From a bacterium (GTDB lineage: Bacteria; Auribacterota; Auribacteria; Auribacterales; Auribacteraceae): a stretch of DNA of 64,000 nt. Positions 45,091 to 54,560 of this stretch are shown here, piece after piece. The stretch covers positions 512,538 through 576,537 of the forward strand of contig JAHDNF010000002.1 in NCBI GenBank assembly GCA_018435605.1. The letters are read 5' to 3'. A program made the translations under genes and the position numbers. Numbering within the stretch: the first letter of the stretch is position 1; every line of letters starts with the position of its first letter. The notes below the pieces were generated by a model, which was not told where the DNA came from, ran no database searches, and saw only the letters and a program-made list of their open reading frames with translations.

Positions 45091-46497
45091 TCAATCTTCA
45101 ACCACCTGATCTTTAAACCGCGGCAACTGGCCGAGCCATCGCCCGGTATCAAAAGAACAATCGTTCTGCACGCAAGATACTGCTGTATAAGCCATATCCA
45201 TATCGTGGTGTATATTATCGTGCAAAAACAATCCATGACGCCCTAGACAAATAAGGTTTGTTATACCTTCTAAAAATGTGTTGATAATAGTCATGTTCCA
45301 TCCGTAGTTGCGTTCATAAAGCGGATATGCGTATCGTACCGACTTTTTGAACACCTGTTCAATCCGGCAGGCGACAGGCATACCGGCTTTTTCAAGATCA
45401 TCAAGCGCCTGTTTTCCGAGGGTCTGCGAATCGGCGTTCCATACGTCGTCATTATAAAAACACGGTATTTCCAAACAAATACCGGTTTTACTGCTACACG
45501 GCGAATCGGTGTAGTTCTTAGATTCGCTGACCCGCGAAAAAATCACGTCCGGCTGGGCAAAATAATGGGCGTCATAAGGCGTAAACCTATCAGTATCGAG
45601 AACCATATATAGCAATACAAGACTGCGGTAACGCAGTGAATCGACCGCAGTCCGTATGGGCGGCACAACAGGAGGTAGTAGCAGATTTACCAGAGCAGAT
45701 ACCGGTATTGTGGAAAAAACCATGTCTGTGTCATACGATTGCGGGGACGGCGTGCCGATACAGATGCCGGTTATCCGTCCACGTTCGGTATTGATCGATT
45801 TGATTTGCGTTGACGTAAGTATAACACCGCCAAGTTTTCGGCATTCCTCAGCCAGCGCATCAGCCAGTTGACCGAACCCTTTGCGCGGGTAATAAAAAAA
45901 ATTCTTTGTCGAATTGGTATTGCAAAACGCTTTTTTTATCAGCGCAACCATACCTTGTGCCGCCACCCTTCTGCGAGCCTGAACAGGCGCTATTTCGCTC
46001 GGTTCGACGCCCCACAATTTTCTGGCGAACGGAAAATAGAAATTTTCGCATATAGTATTGCCCAAATCCTGCCGAAGCGCGTCGGCGAAATTAGACGGAG
46101 CTATCTGTTTTGAACCTAACGCTTTTTTAAGCAGATCAAATATAAATCCGGCAGTAAACCGGTACGGCAAGTTGCGTAGCATTTCAGCCGGTCTTAACGG
46201 AAACGGAATATAAGTTTCGAGTAAACGGATGCGTCCGTTGCGCGGTCTTTCCAAAAGATCGTTTCCGAGATACGCTTTTATATCACTGAAAATATGCGCC
46301 GGCGTGGCAGGATGAATACGATGACTTCCGTAATCGAATGTCAATCCGTCCACGTGAAACGAACCGGCAATACCGCCTATGTTTTCGGATCCTTCGATCA
46401 CAGTAACTGAACATTTGTTGCCGAACCTTCGCAGAAATTGAACTGCAAGCGTAAGCCCGCTAATTCCTCCACCGAGTATATAAACTTGTTTCTTCAT
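45091..46497 (-). CDS. FAD-dependent amine-oxidase-like oxidoreductase
   Basis: A 468-residue flavoprotein. The dinucleotide fold is VYILGGGISGLTLAVQFL (residues 5-22) with the ribose-binding Glu in TVIEGSENIGGIAGSF, and FDYGSHRIHP follows as in protoporphyrinogen-oxidase/UDP-galactopyranose-mutase-like proteins. The late FAD motif is near FLEGITNLICLGRHGLF. Enzymes of this group are common in glycan and lipid-sugar loci. The reaction here is unknown; it could be a sugar isomerase, desaturase or oxidase. Its ATG lies inside the end of the flippase gene, 38 bases before that gene's stop, with AAAGG seven bases upstream, so it is coupled to it. Confidence 0.87.
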   Translation of the reverse strand: MKKQVYILGGGISGLTLAVQFLRRFGNKCSVTVIEGSENIGGIAGSFHVDGLTFDYGSHRIHPATPAHIFSDIKAYLGNDLLERPRNGRIRLLETYIPFPLRPAEMLRNLPYRFTAGFIFDLLKKALGSKQIAPSNFADALRQDLGNTICENFYFPFARKLWGVEPSEIAPVQARRRVAAQGMVALIKKAFCNTNSTKNFFYYPRKGFGQLADALAEECRKLGGVILTSTQIKSINTERGRITGICIGTPSPQSYDTDMVFSTIPVSALVNLLLPPVVPPIRTAVDSLRYRSLVLLYMVLDTDRFTPYDAHYFAQPDVIFSRVSESKNYTDSPCSSKTGICLEIPCFYNDDVWNADSQTLGKQALDDLEKAGMPVACRIEQVFKKSVRYAYPLYERNYGWNMTIINTFLEGITNLICLGRHGLFLHDNIHHDMDMAYTAVSCVQNDCSFDTGRWLGQLPRFKDQVVED

Positions 46498-47485
46498 TTA
46501 AAAAACCTTTTTTGGCGTTTGAAAATCCTATACAAAAAAGCAACCCGCCTATCAGCGCAACAGAAAGATCAAAAAGCAACTTCACTACCGCGAATACCGC
46601 AGAAGGTGTTTCACCGACACCGAACCACCCGAAAAATACGACATATCCGGCCTCGCTTACCCCGTATCCGCCTATAGACGGGATAAGCCCAGCAAAAAAT
46701 ATCAGCGTAACCACAAGGACATAACTGTACCAATCCGCTTCAAACCCGGCGATGCCCAGCGACAGCAGGTAGGCAGAACCGATCATTAAACCTTGATTTA
46801 ACGCCGATAACAACCCTATCCAAACTACCGGAGACCATTTTTTTTTGCATATATCCATCGCGGAAATAATATCGCAGACGAACCGCCTCGAATAGTCATT
46901 CGGAATTTTTTTTGCAGAGTTTATTATGAGTTTACGCAAGACAGGGATATGCACGAGAATGAAAAAACACAGGGCTACGGAAGTCAAAACGATAGATACC
47001 CTAATAAGCTCATTTTTGTAAGCTACATGCTCCGCGAAAGGAAGTATCGCCGTAAAAATACCTACGGCAAGCACAACTCCTGCGATGCGCTCCATTAGAA
47101 CCGTGCCTGTTACCGTGCCTAACGATACGCCATACCGGCGAGATACCATGCCTGCCCTGACCACATCGCCTCCATGGCCGGTAGGCAGAAAAGAGTTGAA
47201 AAAATCGCCGACAAAATACCAGTACATAGCCGATCTGAAGGATATGCTAAAACCGGCACTGCGCGCCGCTACCTGCCAGCGAATGGCACACGGAACGACA
47301 TACAGTATATACAGCGCAAACGAAGCAAAAACCCACCGCCGGTCAATAGAAATCAGAGATGTCGCAACCTGCTTCCAATCAATTACAGCCGCCAGCCATA
47401 TTATTGCCAGCGCAGTTACGATAGCGCGCAACGCAATTCTCAGAACCCGCGCCCTGCCGGTATTTTTTTGTTGTTTTTTATCCAT
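46460..47485 (-). CDS. UPF0104/LPG-synthase-TM flippase-like membrane protein
   Basis: A 341-residue membrane protein with about eight helices of the UPF0104 (lysylphosphatidylglycerol synthase transmembrane) family. The conserved FFNSFLPTGHGGDVVRAGMV (about residues 88-107) and the SIGGYGVSEAGYVVFF loop (about 265-280) are the family's fixed points. Members without the C-terminal synthase domain act as lipid or lipid-linked-sugar translocases, or are of unknown function. The long frame begins at 47596, but the ATG at 47485 is followed directly by the family's basic N-terminus. It overlaps the FAD oxidoreductase by 38 bases. Confidence 0.85.
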   Translation of the reverse strand: MDKKQQKNTGRARVLRIALRAIVTALAIIWLAAVIDWKQVATSLISIDRRWVFASFALYILYVVPCAIRWQVAARSAGFSISFRSAMYWYFVGDFFNSFLPTGHGGDVVRAGMVSRRYGVSLGTVTGTVLMERIAGVVLAVGIFTAILPFAEHVAYKNELIRVSIVLTSVALCFFILVHIPVLRKLIINSAKKIPNDYSRRFVCDIISAMDICKKKWSPVVWIGLLSALNQGLMIGSAYLLSLGIAGFEADWYSYVLVVTLIFFAGLIPSIGGYGVSEAGYVVFFGWFGVGETPSAVFAVVKLLFDLSVALIGGLLFCIGFSNAKKGFLNEETSLYTRWRN

Positions 47486-47750
47486 ATACGTAAATCTCTG
47501 ACAAACAAAGCAAATGAAGTCTTTATAACGGTCGCTACGCAATGTTATAGATGTATCATTGAGTATAGATTGGTCAAAGCACGACAGACAAATCAAAGCA
47601 TCCCTTAATATTAAGCTAATTGTTTTTTAAAAATTATATACTAATCTTGACAATATATATAGAAGTAATTTACTATTTTTATTATTGAAAACCGTCTTTT
47701 CAGTAGACAATTTTCAAACTTTCGAACCATAAACTAACAGGGAGTCTTTA

Positions 47751-48647
47751 ATGAAAAAATTATTCGGTTTTTTAGTGTTTGTAGGAATTATTGTATTCGG
47801 CGCGATTTATTTTAGAAACCTTCTTACAAAGATTGCCGTGGAACAAGCGGTTAAAAGCCAGACAGGGCTCAAAATGGAAATTCAGGATATGGATCTGGGT
47901 TTGCGCGGGACTTATGTGGGGATAAATGCGCTTAAGCTGTATAATCCTATAACGTACAGCGACCCTGTTATGATTTCCATACCCGAAGTTTATGTGGACT
48001 ATGTGCTGATGTCTTTTTTAACGGATACCATTCACTTTGAGGAAATCCGCATTGACGTAGACGAGTTCACGGTTGTCAAAAATCAAGATGGTAGCGTCAA
48101 CGTCAAGGAAATAGAAATACCGAAAAGCGAAGAAACCAAAGCACCGGAAAAAACCGAAAAGAAAAAAGAAGGACCCGGAAAAACCCTAAAGATAGATTTA
48201 TTTAAGTTACGCATAGGAAGGGTTGTTTATAAAGATTACACCAAAGGCGACCAGCCTTCGGAGCAGGTATTTAATATAAATATCAACGAAGAGTTTACCA
48301 ATGTAACCAATCTAAACTCCATTGTAGCGTTTATAACTTTTAAGGCTCTTATAAATACACGTATTCCCCAGCTTGCCGGTATAGATTTAGCACCTTTCCA
48401 AAACACGGTAACCGAAGCTCTGTCTCAAAGCAAACAAATACTTGAAGAGAAAATGCAACAGGGCAAAGAGCAAATCGACGCCGCCAAGCAGAAAATGCAG
48501 GAAACCAGCGAAAAGATGTCCGGCAGTATCGAAGATTCAAAACAACAGCTCGAAGAACTCAGCGAATCTGCGAAACAACAAATTGAGGATTCGAAAAAAC
48601 AAATAAATGATCTGTTCAATCTTAAAAAATCTACATCCGGAGAATAA
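47751..48647 (+). CDS. AsmA/DUF748-like envelope protein with coiled-coil tail
   Basis: A 298-residue protein with one N-terminal anchor helix (FGFLVFVGIIVFGAIYFRN). Next comes a beta-rich domain whose opening (LTKIAVEQAVKSQTGLKMEI, then GTYVGINALKLYNP) resembles the start of AsmA/DUF748 bridge-like lipid-transfer proteins in miniature. A Lys/Glu-rich linker (KAPEKTEKKKEGPGKT) is at about residues 125-142, and a long coiled coil occupies roughly 205-295, rich in Gln, Ser and Lys. It is probably anchored in the inner membrane with the rest in the periplasm. Function is unknown; the lipid-bridge idea is inference. GGGAG precedes the ATG. Confidence 0.8.
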   Translation: MKKLFGFLVFVGIIVFGAIYFRNLLTKIAVEQAVKSQTGLKMEIQDMDLGLRGTYVGINALKLYNPITYSDPVMISIPEVYVDYVLMSFLTDTIHFEEIRIDVDEFTVVKNQDGSVNVKEIEIPKSEETKAPEKTEKKKEGPGKTLKIDLFKLRIGRVVYKDYTKGDQPSEQVFNININEEFTNVTNLNSIVAFITFKALINTRIPQLAGIDLAPFQNTVTEALSQSKQILEEKMQQGKEQIDAAKQKMQETSEKMSGSIEDSKQQLEELSESAKQQIEDSKKQINDLFNLKKSTSGE

Positions 48648-48749
48648 GTAAAAACAAAATCTCAAAAACAACCGATTGCCGATCAATCTATGACGGGTCG
48701 CGATAACATTTTTGAGGTTTCCGTATTAACTTCGTGAGAGGACTGTCTC

Positions 48750-50102
48750 GTGGAAAAAGAAAAATCCATAGCAAAATATGTGCGTGACAGCAAAAGAAAT
48801 TCATTGCGCATAACACACTTTCTTACCAGAGATGTTTGGGAAATACCTATTGAAAAACTGCCCAAATGGAAAGCTATTCTACTGCTACAGGTGAGAATCG
48901 TACTGCTGGTAGCACGCGGCTTCAAGGATGATAAATGTTACATAAAAGCCTCGGCGCTTACATTTTACACACTGTTATCTATCGTTCCGGTTGTCGCCAT
49001 GTTGTTCGGTATAGCCCGCGGGTTCGGAGTGGAAGCGTTGATGGAAAAAAACCTAAAGGAAGTGCTTTCCGGCCACGAAGAAGTGTTTGTCCGTATTATG
49101 GAGTTTTCCAACTCCTTGTTGGAAAACACGCACAGCGGCGTTATAGTCGGAGTAGGTATTCTGGTGTTGTTTTGGACGGTTGTGAAACTTTTCGGAAACA
49201 TCGAACAATCGTTCAATGATATATGGGGTATTCAGCAAGGCAGGTCTCTGGGCAGAAAGTTGACCGATTATCTATCGATGATGTTGATTTGTCCTGTTCT
49301 TCTGGTTCTTTCCACCAGTATGTCGGTTATTTTAAATACGCAAATTTTAACTCGTATAAATCATATTCCGTTTTTATCTCATTTCCCGTTTTTGAAACTG
49401 GTTACCTTCTCCATGATCTGGTTATTGTTCACAATGTTGTATATGTTTCTGCCAAATACCCGAGTACGCTTCAAATCCGGTTTCGCCGGCGGGGTCATAG
49501 CGGGAACTATTTTTCTATTCACGCAATGGGCTTATGTGACATTTCAGTTTTTTACCGCCAAGTACAACGCAATTTACGGAAGTTTTGCCGCATTGCCGCT
49601 GTTTTTGTTTTGGTTGCAGTTGAGCTGGGTTATTATGCTGATAGGGGCTGAAATTTCCTATGCGGTACAAAATGTCAAAAATTACGATGTACATCCTTCG
49701 CAGACCATTCTGCCGTTCGGATTGAAAAAACTGATCGCATTGCTTCTTACCAAGGTTTGCGTCGATACGTTTCAGCATGGCAAGCCGGCCAATACTGCGG
49801 AAGTAATCGCTTATCAGATCGGAGTACCTGCTCGAATCGTACGGGAAGTGTTGTTCGAACTGGTTAAAACCGGAATTTTGGCAAAGATACATACCGACAA
49901 CGTAAAAGAACCGTCATTTCAACCTGCACGCAATATCGACGAACTGACCGTGCAATTTGTATTATCCCGTTTGGAATCGTTTGGGGACAGCTCAATTCAA
50001 TACGATGAAACCGAATTAAGCGCCAAATTGCGAGATTGCCTTTCATCTATGGAAAATGCCGTAAGCACATCAAAACTAAATGTTCCTCTTTACGCAATCT
50101 AA
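48750..50102 (+). CDS. YihY/BrkB-family membrane protein
   Basis: A 450-residue protein. A cytoplasmic N-terminal part of about 50 residues leads to a YihY/virulence-factor BrkB domain (about 60-320) with six helices and the landmark KASALTFYTLLSIVPVVAM, WGIQQGRSLGRKLTDYLSMM and YGSFAALPLFLFWLQLSW. The last 120 residues are a winged-helix-like domain (AYQIGVPARIVREVLFELVKTG). The family was once called ribonuclease BN by mistake; its real role, probably transport, is unknown. It starts at a GTG with GAGAGGA nine bases upstream and is 102 bases from the AsmA-like gene. Confidence 0.88.
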   Translation: MEKEKSIAKYVRDSKRNSLRITHFLTRDVWEIPIEKLPKWKAILLLQVRIVLLVARGFKDDKCYIKASALTFYTLLSIVPVVAMLFGIARGFGVEALMEKNLKEVLSGHEEVFVRIMEFSNSLLENTHSGVIVGVGILVLFWTVVKLFGNIEQSFNDIWGIQQGRSLGRKLTDYLSMMLICPVLLVLSTSMSVILNTQILTRINHIPFLSHFPFLKLVTFSMIWLLFTMLYMFLPNTRVRFKSGFAGGVIAGTIFLFTQWAYVTFQFFTAKYNAIYGSFAALPLFLFWLQLSWVIMLIGAEISYAVQNVKNYDVHPSQTILPFGLKKLIALLLTKVCVDTFQHGKPANTAEVIAYQIGVPARIVREVLFELVKTGILAKIHTDNVKEPSFQPARNIDELTVQFVLSRLESFGDSSIQYDETELSAKLRDCLSSMENAVSTSKLNVPLYAI

Positions 50103-50118
50103 CTTGGTTCCGATTGCA

Positions 50119-52806
50119 TTACTTGCGGATAATCTCAGCGACGGTGCGTGACAAATCGACCAGTTGATAAGGTTTTTGAGCAAAACCCACGTTTGCCTTT
50201 GTTCTCAGTTCCTGAAAAATACCGTTTTTATCATAACCGCTTGTAAGAATAGTCTTTACATTTTTATTTATCTTCAGAAGCGATTCGATACATTCCTTGC
50301 CGGACATGCGCGGCATATTAATATCCACAATAACAACATTGATCTCGTCGATGTGATGTTGGTAAAATGTTATGGCGTCTTTCGGGTTTTTGAAGCTGAC
50401 AACTACATACCCCAGATATTCGAGCATATCGGTTATAGTGCCCAGCGAAATTTCGTCGTCGTCTACAACCACTATAAATCCCGACCCGGTAACCGGTTTT
50501 AACGCTTCTTTTTCAATAGATCGATCTTCCCGCGCGATATCGGAAGACGGCATGTATACCGTGAATGTCGTTCCGTAACCCTCCTTGCTTTCCATGACAA
50601 TGGAACCTGAGTGATTCTTTACTATACCGTAAACCACAGCCAGCCCCATGCCGCTACCCTCGCCTTTTTGCTTTGTGGTGAAAAACGGTTCGAATACTAC
50701 CTCTTTCAATTCGTCCGGAATACCGTGTCCGGTGTCCTTGATCGACACCATGGCATATATGCCCGGCTTTATATCGGAATGACTTTGGCAATATGTTGAA
50801 GAGAGTTTTTTCTTATCGACAATGATTTTAAGGTCTCCTCCGTCCGGCATGGCATCTTTCGCATTGATGATAAGATTCAAAAATACCTGTTGCAACTGTA
50901 CCGGATCGCCCATAACATAAACCGGCTCTGACGAATAATTCTGAGAAATACGTATATTCTTATGGGATGTTCTAAATACCAGACGAATAACGTCGTTTAG
51001 CGTATCATGCAGGTTAACCGGAATATTTTGCTTTTTTCCTTTACGCGCAAACCCCAGAAGTTGTTTTGTCAGTTCGCTTGCCTGTTGGGCGGCCTTGACA
51101 ATTGTTTGTGCGGCGTTAGCCGTCTTTTTGTCATGTCCGCATTTTTCCAGCAGTAAATTTGAGTAACCGAGTATTCCTGTAAGGTAGTTGTTGAAATCGT
51201 GGGCTATGCCGCCGGCAAGTTTGCCGATGGCTTCCAGTTTATGGGTTTGCATAAGCTGTTCTTCAAGCCGTTTATGCTCCGTTATATCTATTGCGGATAC
51301 ACCGATGAACTGCGGCTGACCGTGTTCGTCTGTTATCAAAGTTCCGTTCATAAGCATGGGAAATACCGAACCGTCTTTGCGAGTATGGTAAACTTCCATG
51401 GTAGAGAAACGTAACCGTTCTTTAAGCTGTTTGCTTATTTCGACAAAAGGATGGCGTTGGTCTTTGCTGTGCAAAATAAACGCATCCTTTCCGATAATCT
51501 CGTCTGGAGTATACCCGTGCAACTGAGCGAAATAATTGTTTGTATACAAAATTTTTCTCTTCATGTCACAAATAAGCAGACCAAAATTTGCGTTGTCGGC
51601 CAGAAGTTTAAATTTGTGAATTTCTTCTTCTGTTTTTTTGCGTTCCGTCATATCCCTGATAAACGCAAAACAAAATTCCTCATCTCCCAGTTTGCAGTAT
51701 GATGCGTCAACTTCAACCGAAAATAAAGTGCCTTCCTTGTTTTTATGGCGTGTTTCGGAAACAAAATATTTATCTTGCCGAAATTTTTTCCAGATTCTCG
51801 ACCATGTTTCAGCGTCAATATCCGGATCTATGTCCAATACAGTCATTGACGTAAGCTCGTCATAAGTATACCCCATCATTTTGCAAGCGGCGATATTGAC
51901 ATGATATATCCGCGCACTGGGCAATACCCAATATGTGGGAATAGCAGAATGTTTTAGGGACAATTCAGTCAGTTGAAGAGTGCGTTCAGCGTTCATCCTT
52001 TTTGTTTCATCGGAGTACACATGCACAAGTTCGCCGGAAGGCAATTTGTACGCATACCCCTGACGCCAGTTGGAAATACGGTTATCTTTGTACAGTAGAA
52101 TCGGGTAATATTCGGGTTTACCTGTGCTCCAAACCCTTTTAAAAATCTTTATCAACCCGCAAGATTGCATTCCGGAAAATGTTTCAAGCAGTTTACGGCC
52201 TATAACATCATATCGCGATATTTGATCAATTTTCTCCGCCGCCCTGTTGAAATCAAGAAACAAGAAATCGTTGCCGTTATCTACGGACTGCATTATTGCC
52301 ACCCCGTTGCTGATATTTTCAAACAGGGTTTTGTAGCGGTCTTCGCCTCCGGTTTTAGCAGGTGAATAATTATCCGATTTGCAGGTAGTTATATCTGTTC
52401 TTTCTATAAGAAACTCACGGACTTCGCCGTCGTATTCTATCGGTTCTATGCGCATAGCCCACCACACTCGACTGCCGGTTGACGCTATTGTGGGAAGGTC
52501 TATAAAAAACGGCGCTTTATTTTCTTTGACGTATTCCAGCGCGCAACGAAGATCCGGTTTATATTCGTCCGGAATATAGAAAAATACATTTTTTCCTAAT
52601 ACATCTTCCAGCTTATAACCGGCAGACACGTTGTTCAGGTACAATATAGTTCCATCCAACTCATGGATAGAGAGCAGTTTAGGATGCGTTTGAGCTATTG
52701 CCTTCAAACGTCCGGACGATTCTTCGAGCAGTCGTTTACTCCTTTTATACTCCTCAAGTTCGCGTTTAAGCAATGTTATCTGTTGTTCGGAATATTGATT
52801 ATTCAT
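50119..52806 (-). CDS. Cytoplasmic hybrid histidine kinase with four PAS domains
   Basis: An 895-residue kinase without membrane helices. A short coiled coil (1-30) is followed by four PAS domains (about 35-145, 155-265, 285-395, 400-515), several with PAC ends (for example FCFAFIRDMTERKK and GVSAIDITEHKRL). The HisKA motif is LAGGIAHDFNNYLTGILGY, the ATPase has NLIINAKDAMPDGG, KDTGHGIP and GSGMGLAVV, and the receiver has VVVDDDEIS, phosphoacceptor Asp in VVIVDINMPRMSG and Lys in FAQKPYQL. This NtrB-like hybrid senses cytoplasmic or redox signals. It converges with the BrkB-family gene, and no partner regulator is adjacent. Confidence 0.95.
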   Translation of the reverse strand: MNNQYSEQQITLLKRELEEYKRSKRLLEESSGRLKAIAQTHPKLLSIHELDGTILYLNNVSAGYKLEDVLGKNVFFYIPDEYKPDLRCALEYVKENKAPFFIDLPTIASTGSRVWWAMRIEPIEYDGEVREFLIERTDITTCKSDNYSPAKTGGEDRYKTLFENISNGVAIMQSVDNGNDFLFLDFNRAAEKIDQISRYDVIGRKLLETFSGMQSCGLIKIFKRVWSTGKPEYYPILLYKDNRISNWRQGYAYKLPSGELVHVYSDETKRMNAERTLQLTELSLKHSAIPTYWVLPSARIYHVNIAACKMMGYTYDELTSMTVLDIDPDIDAETWSRIWKKFRQDKYFVSETRHKNKEGTLFSVEVDASYCKLGDEEFCFAFIRDMTERKKTEEEIHKFKLLADNANFGLLICDMKRKILYTNNYFAQLHGYTPDEIIGKDAFILHSKDQRHPFVEISKQLKERLRFSTMEVYHTRKDGSVFPMLMNGTLITDEHGQPQFIGVSAIDITEHKRLEEQLMQTHKLEAIGKLAGGIAHDFNNYLTGILGYSNLLLEKCGHDKKTANAAQTIVKAAQQASELTKQLLGFARKGKKQNIPVNLHDTLNDVIRLVFRTSHKNIRISQNYSSEPVYVMGDPVQLQQVFLNLIINAKDAMPDGGDLKIIVDKKKLSSTYCQSHSDIKPGIYAMVSIKDTGHGIPDELKEVVFEPFFTTKQKGEGSGMGLAVVYGIVKNHSGSIVMESKEGYGTTFTVYMPSSDIAREDRSIEKEALKPVTGSGFIVVVDDDEISLGTITDMLEYLGYVVVSFKNPKDAITFYQHHIDEINVVIVDINMPRMSGKECIESLLKINKNVKTILTSGYDKNGIFQELRTKANVGFAQKPYQLVDLSRTVAEIIRK

Positions 52807-53073
52807 AAGATACTTTATACAGATATCCGGTTCTTGTTGTTTATAATATTAGTTACTAAAATACATTCAAAGTTCATTAATAATTTTACATTGATTCTAT
52901 TGATTGTATTGAATTTTCGGTAAATGACAATAAAAGAAATAGTATAATACACGGAGTTTAATAAAAAATACAGTAAATTCAACAAAAAATGTCATTAAAC
53001 TATTGGCGCACATAAATGAATGTTTAATATCCGGCTATTATGCGGTATCTTCGAATGCTGTCAGCGTCATACA

Positions 53074-54207
53074 TCAGGCGAGGCTTTGGAGGTATGTGGA
53101 TAAATTAACGCTGTTGTTGACAAGCCCCAGTTTTTTCCTGATGTTGTTTCGGTGCCGGTCGACTGTAGCCGGAGAAATATCGAGTATTTCGGATATCTCT
53201 TTAGTAGGTAACCCGTTTTTTATCATATCGCAAATCTCTATTTCGCGCGGAGCAAGATTATCTTCTATGCCGTGAAGTCTTACTCCGAACGAAGACAACA
53301 AAGCGTGCAGGTCTTTTTGTATCATGTCAAAATACCCGCGGTCTTTTTGACCGTATTTTTGCATAAGTTTTTTTAAAGACGGCAGTATCAGCTTCTCAAC
53401 ATTAACCGCTACGTCTTCCTTTATTTTTTTCTTTTCAAATTCTATTTGTTCCACTATTTCACGAAGCGCGACGTTTTTTTCCGTTAATGCCTTATGTTGT
53501 TCTTTCAATTCGGATTGGTATCGTATCAGACATTCCAAAGTGTCAAAGCGTTCCAAAGTATTTTCAAGGCGTCCGGCAATTTCCGCCAGAAAACTTTTTT
53601 CGGATGAAAAATCATTGTCCGGCAAGGCGTTTAAAAAACAAACCTCTATTTTCCCTATAACCTCGCCTCTGATCTTCAGAGGTGCGGATATTGAGTTCGG
53701 AATTTTTATAAAGTTTTCAGTCCGATATGACGTATTGTACACGGTTATTGCTGTGCCGGTGTTTTCCGGTTTGCAAAAACCGGAAGAAATTTTAGTAGCG
53801 GCACAGTGCAGTATCTTGTCCTTAGTCATCCCTGTATCGTTTGATATATCCGACAACTCGCATAAACAGCGAAGTCCGTTGATTTGCCGCTGAAGTTCCG
53901 TAACAATGCCCTCTGTGGACACGGCAGTCAGGTTGCATCGTTTTATATGGGAGAATATACTCCATACGCAGATCGCGGACAGCAGAACGCATAAAACAGA
54001 CATCGATGCGATTGGCAAAGCAAGAGCCGTTTCATGTCCGGAATTGTAGAACAAAAGGAGAATCCCTGTGCCCGCGCATAAAATCAAGGCCAGAGCAAGC
54101 AAGGTCTTCCAAAAATATATGGAGTTGAAAGACCCCGCGCTAGCGGCAGGATCGCCGGCGATTCTCATGAACGCAAAAAATTTTTGAATGCGAAAGAAAG
54201 GCATCAT
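53074..54207 (-). CDS. Membrane-anchored GAF-LuxR transcription factor
   Basis: A 377-residue protein with two hydrophobic helices near the start (about 29-52 and 60-82) and a GAF-like sensor domain (about 110-220) containing a FIKIPNSISAPLKIRGEVIG stretch. A coiled coil of about 45 residues (KEQHKALTEKNVALREIVEQ region) follows, and the C-terminus is a LuxR helix-turn-helix (LAPREIEICDMIKNGLPTKE to VDRHRNNIRKKLGLV). It would bind DNA while tethered to the membrane, switched by the GAF domain. It is divergent from the ulosonic-acid operon start with 353 bases between, so it is a candidate regulator of that operon. Confidence 0.9.
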   Translation of the reverse strand: MMPFFRIQKFFAFMRIAGDPAASAGSFNSIYFWKTLLALALILCAGTGILLLFYNSGHETALALPIASMSVLCVLLSAICVWSIFSHIKRCNLTAVSTEGIVTELQRQINGLRCLCELSDISNDTGMTKDKILHCAATKISSGFCKPENTGTAITVYNTSYRTENFIKIPNSISAPLKIRGEVIGKIEVCFLNALPDNDFSSEKSFLAEIAGRLENTLERFDTLECLIRYQSELKEQHKALTEKNVALREIVEQIEFEKKKIKEDVAVNVEKLILPSLKKLMQKYGQKDRGYFDMIQKDLHALLSSFGVRLHGIEDNLAPREIEICDMIKNGLPTKEISEILDISPATVDRHRNNIRKKLGLVNNSVNLSTYLQSLA

Positions 54208-54560
54208 AACGAAAAAACCCGCGCATTTTTCATTACTTTAGACTACACATTTTTCTAAGAAACTAGCACAAAATTATCTTCTGTACAACAAAAGAAAGTA
54301 TTTATGAAAATCTCATTGGCATAATGCCCTGTTATAAATAAGAACCGCTTATAATTTTCACTGGATCTCTCTTCTAACGGCTCTATACTTATGTCAAAAT
54401 ATGACAATCGTTTACTACCCATACCAGCCTGAATATTATACTTGGATTAGGGTTAAAAATTTTACCGGAATAATTAATTGATTTTTCTGCATTGTATGCT
54501 AATATTGTGCTTTATCCAATTTGATCTTTATTACTTTCAACCTCAAACAAAACGGTGAAT
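54208..54560. other. Divergent promoter region before the ulosonate operon
   Basis: A 353-base AT-rich gap holding the promoter of the downstream operon (listed separately) and, on the other strand, that of the LuxR-type regulator. No frame or hairpin of note. Confidence 0.6.
54478..54505 (+). promoter_or_regulatory. Promoter of the ulosonic-acid operon
   Basis: TTGATT at 54478-54483 and TAATAT at 54500-54505, spacer 16, with a TGC just before the -10 hexamer (extended -10). It is about 55 bases upstream of the first gene. Confidence 0.6.

Noticed and set aside
44677-45236. Minus-strand frames opposite and beyond the PEP-CTERM gene end
   Set aside because: They lie partly antisense to real genes, have no ribosome sites and no protein-like pattern.
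48750-50102. Annotation of the BrkB-family protein as ribonuclease BN
   Set aside because: That name comes from an old misassignment; the protein is an integral membrane protein without nuclease motifs.
53003-53275. Plus-strand 90-codon frame over the end of the LuxR gene
   Set aside because: It is antisense to the well-supported LuxR helix-turn-helix coding region.
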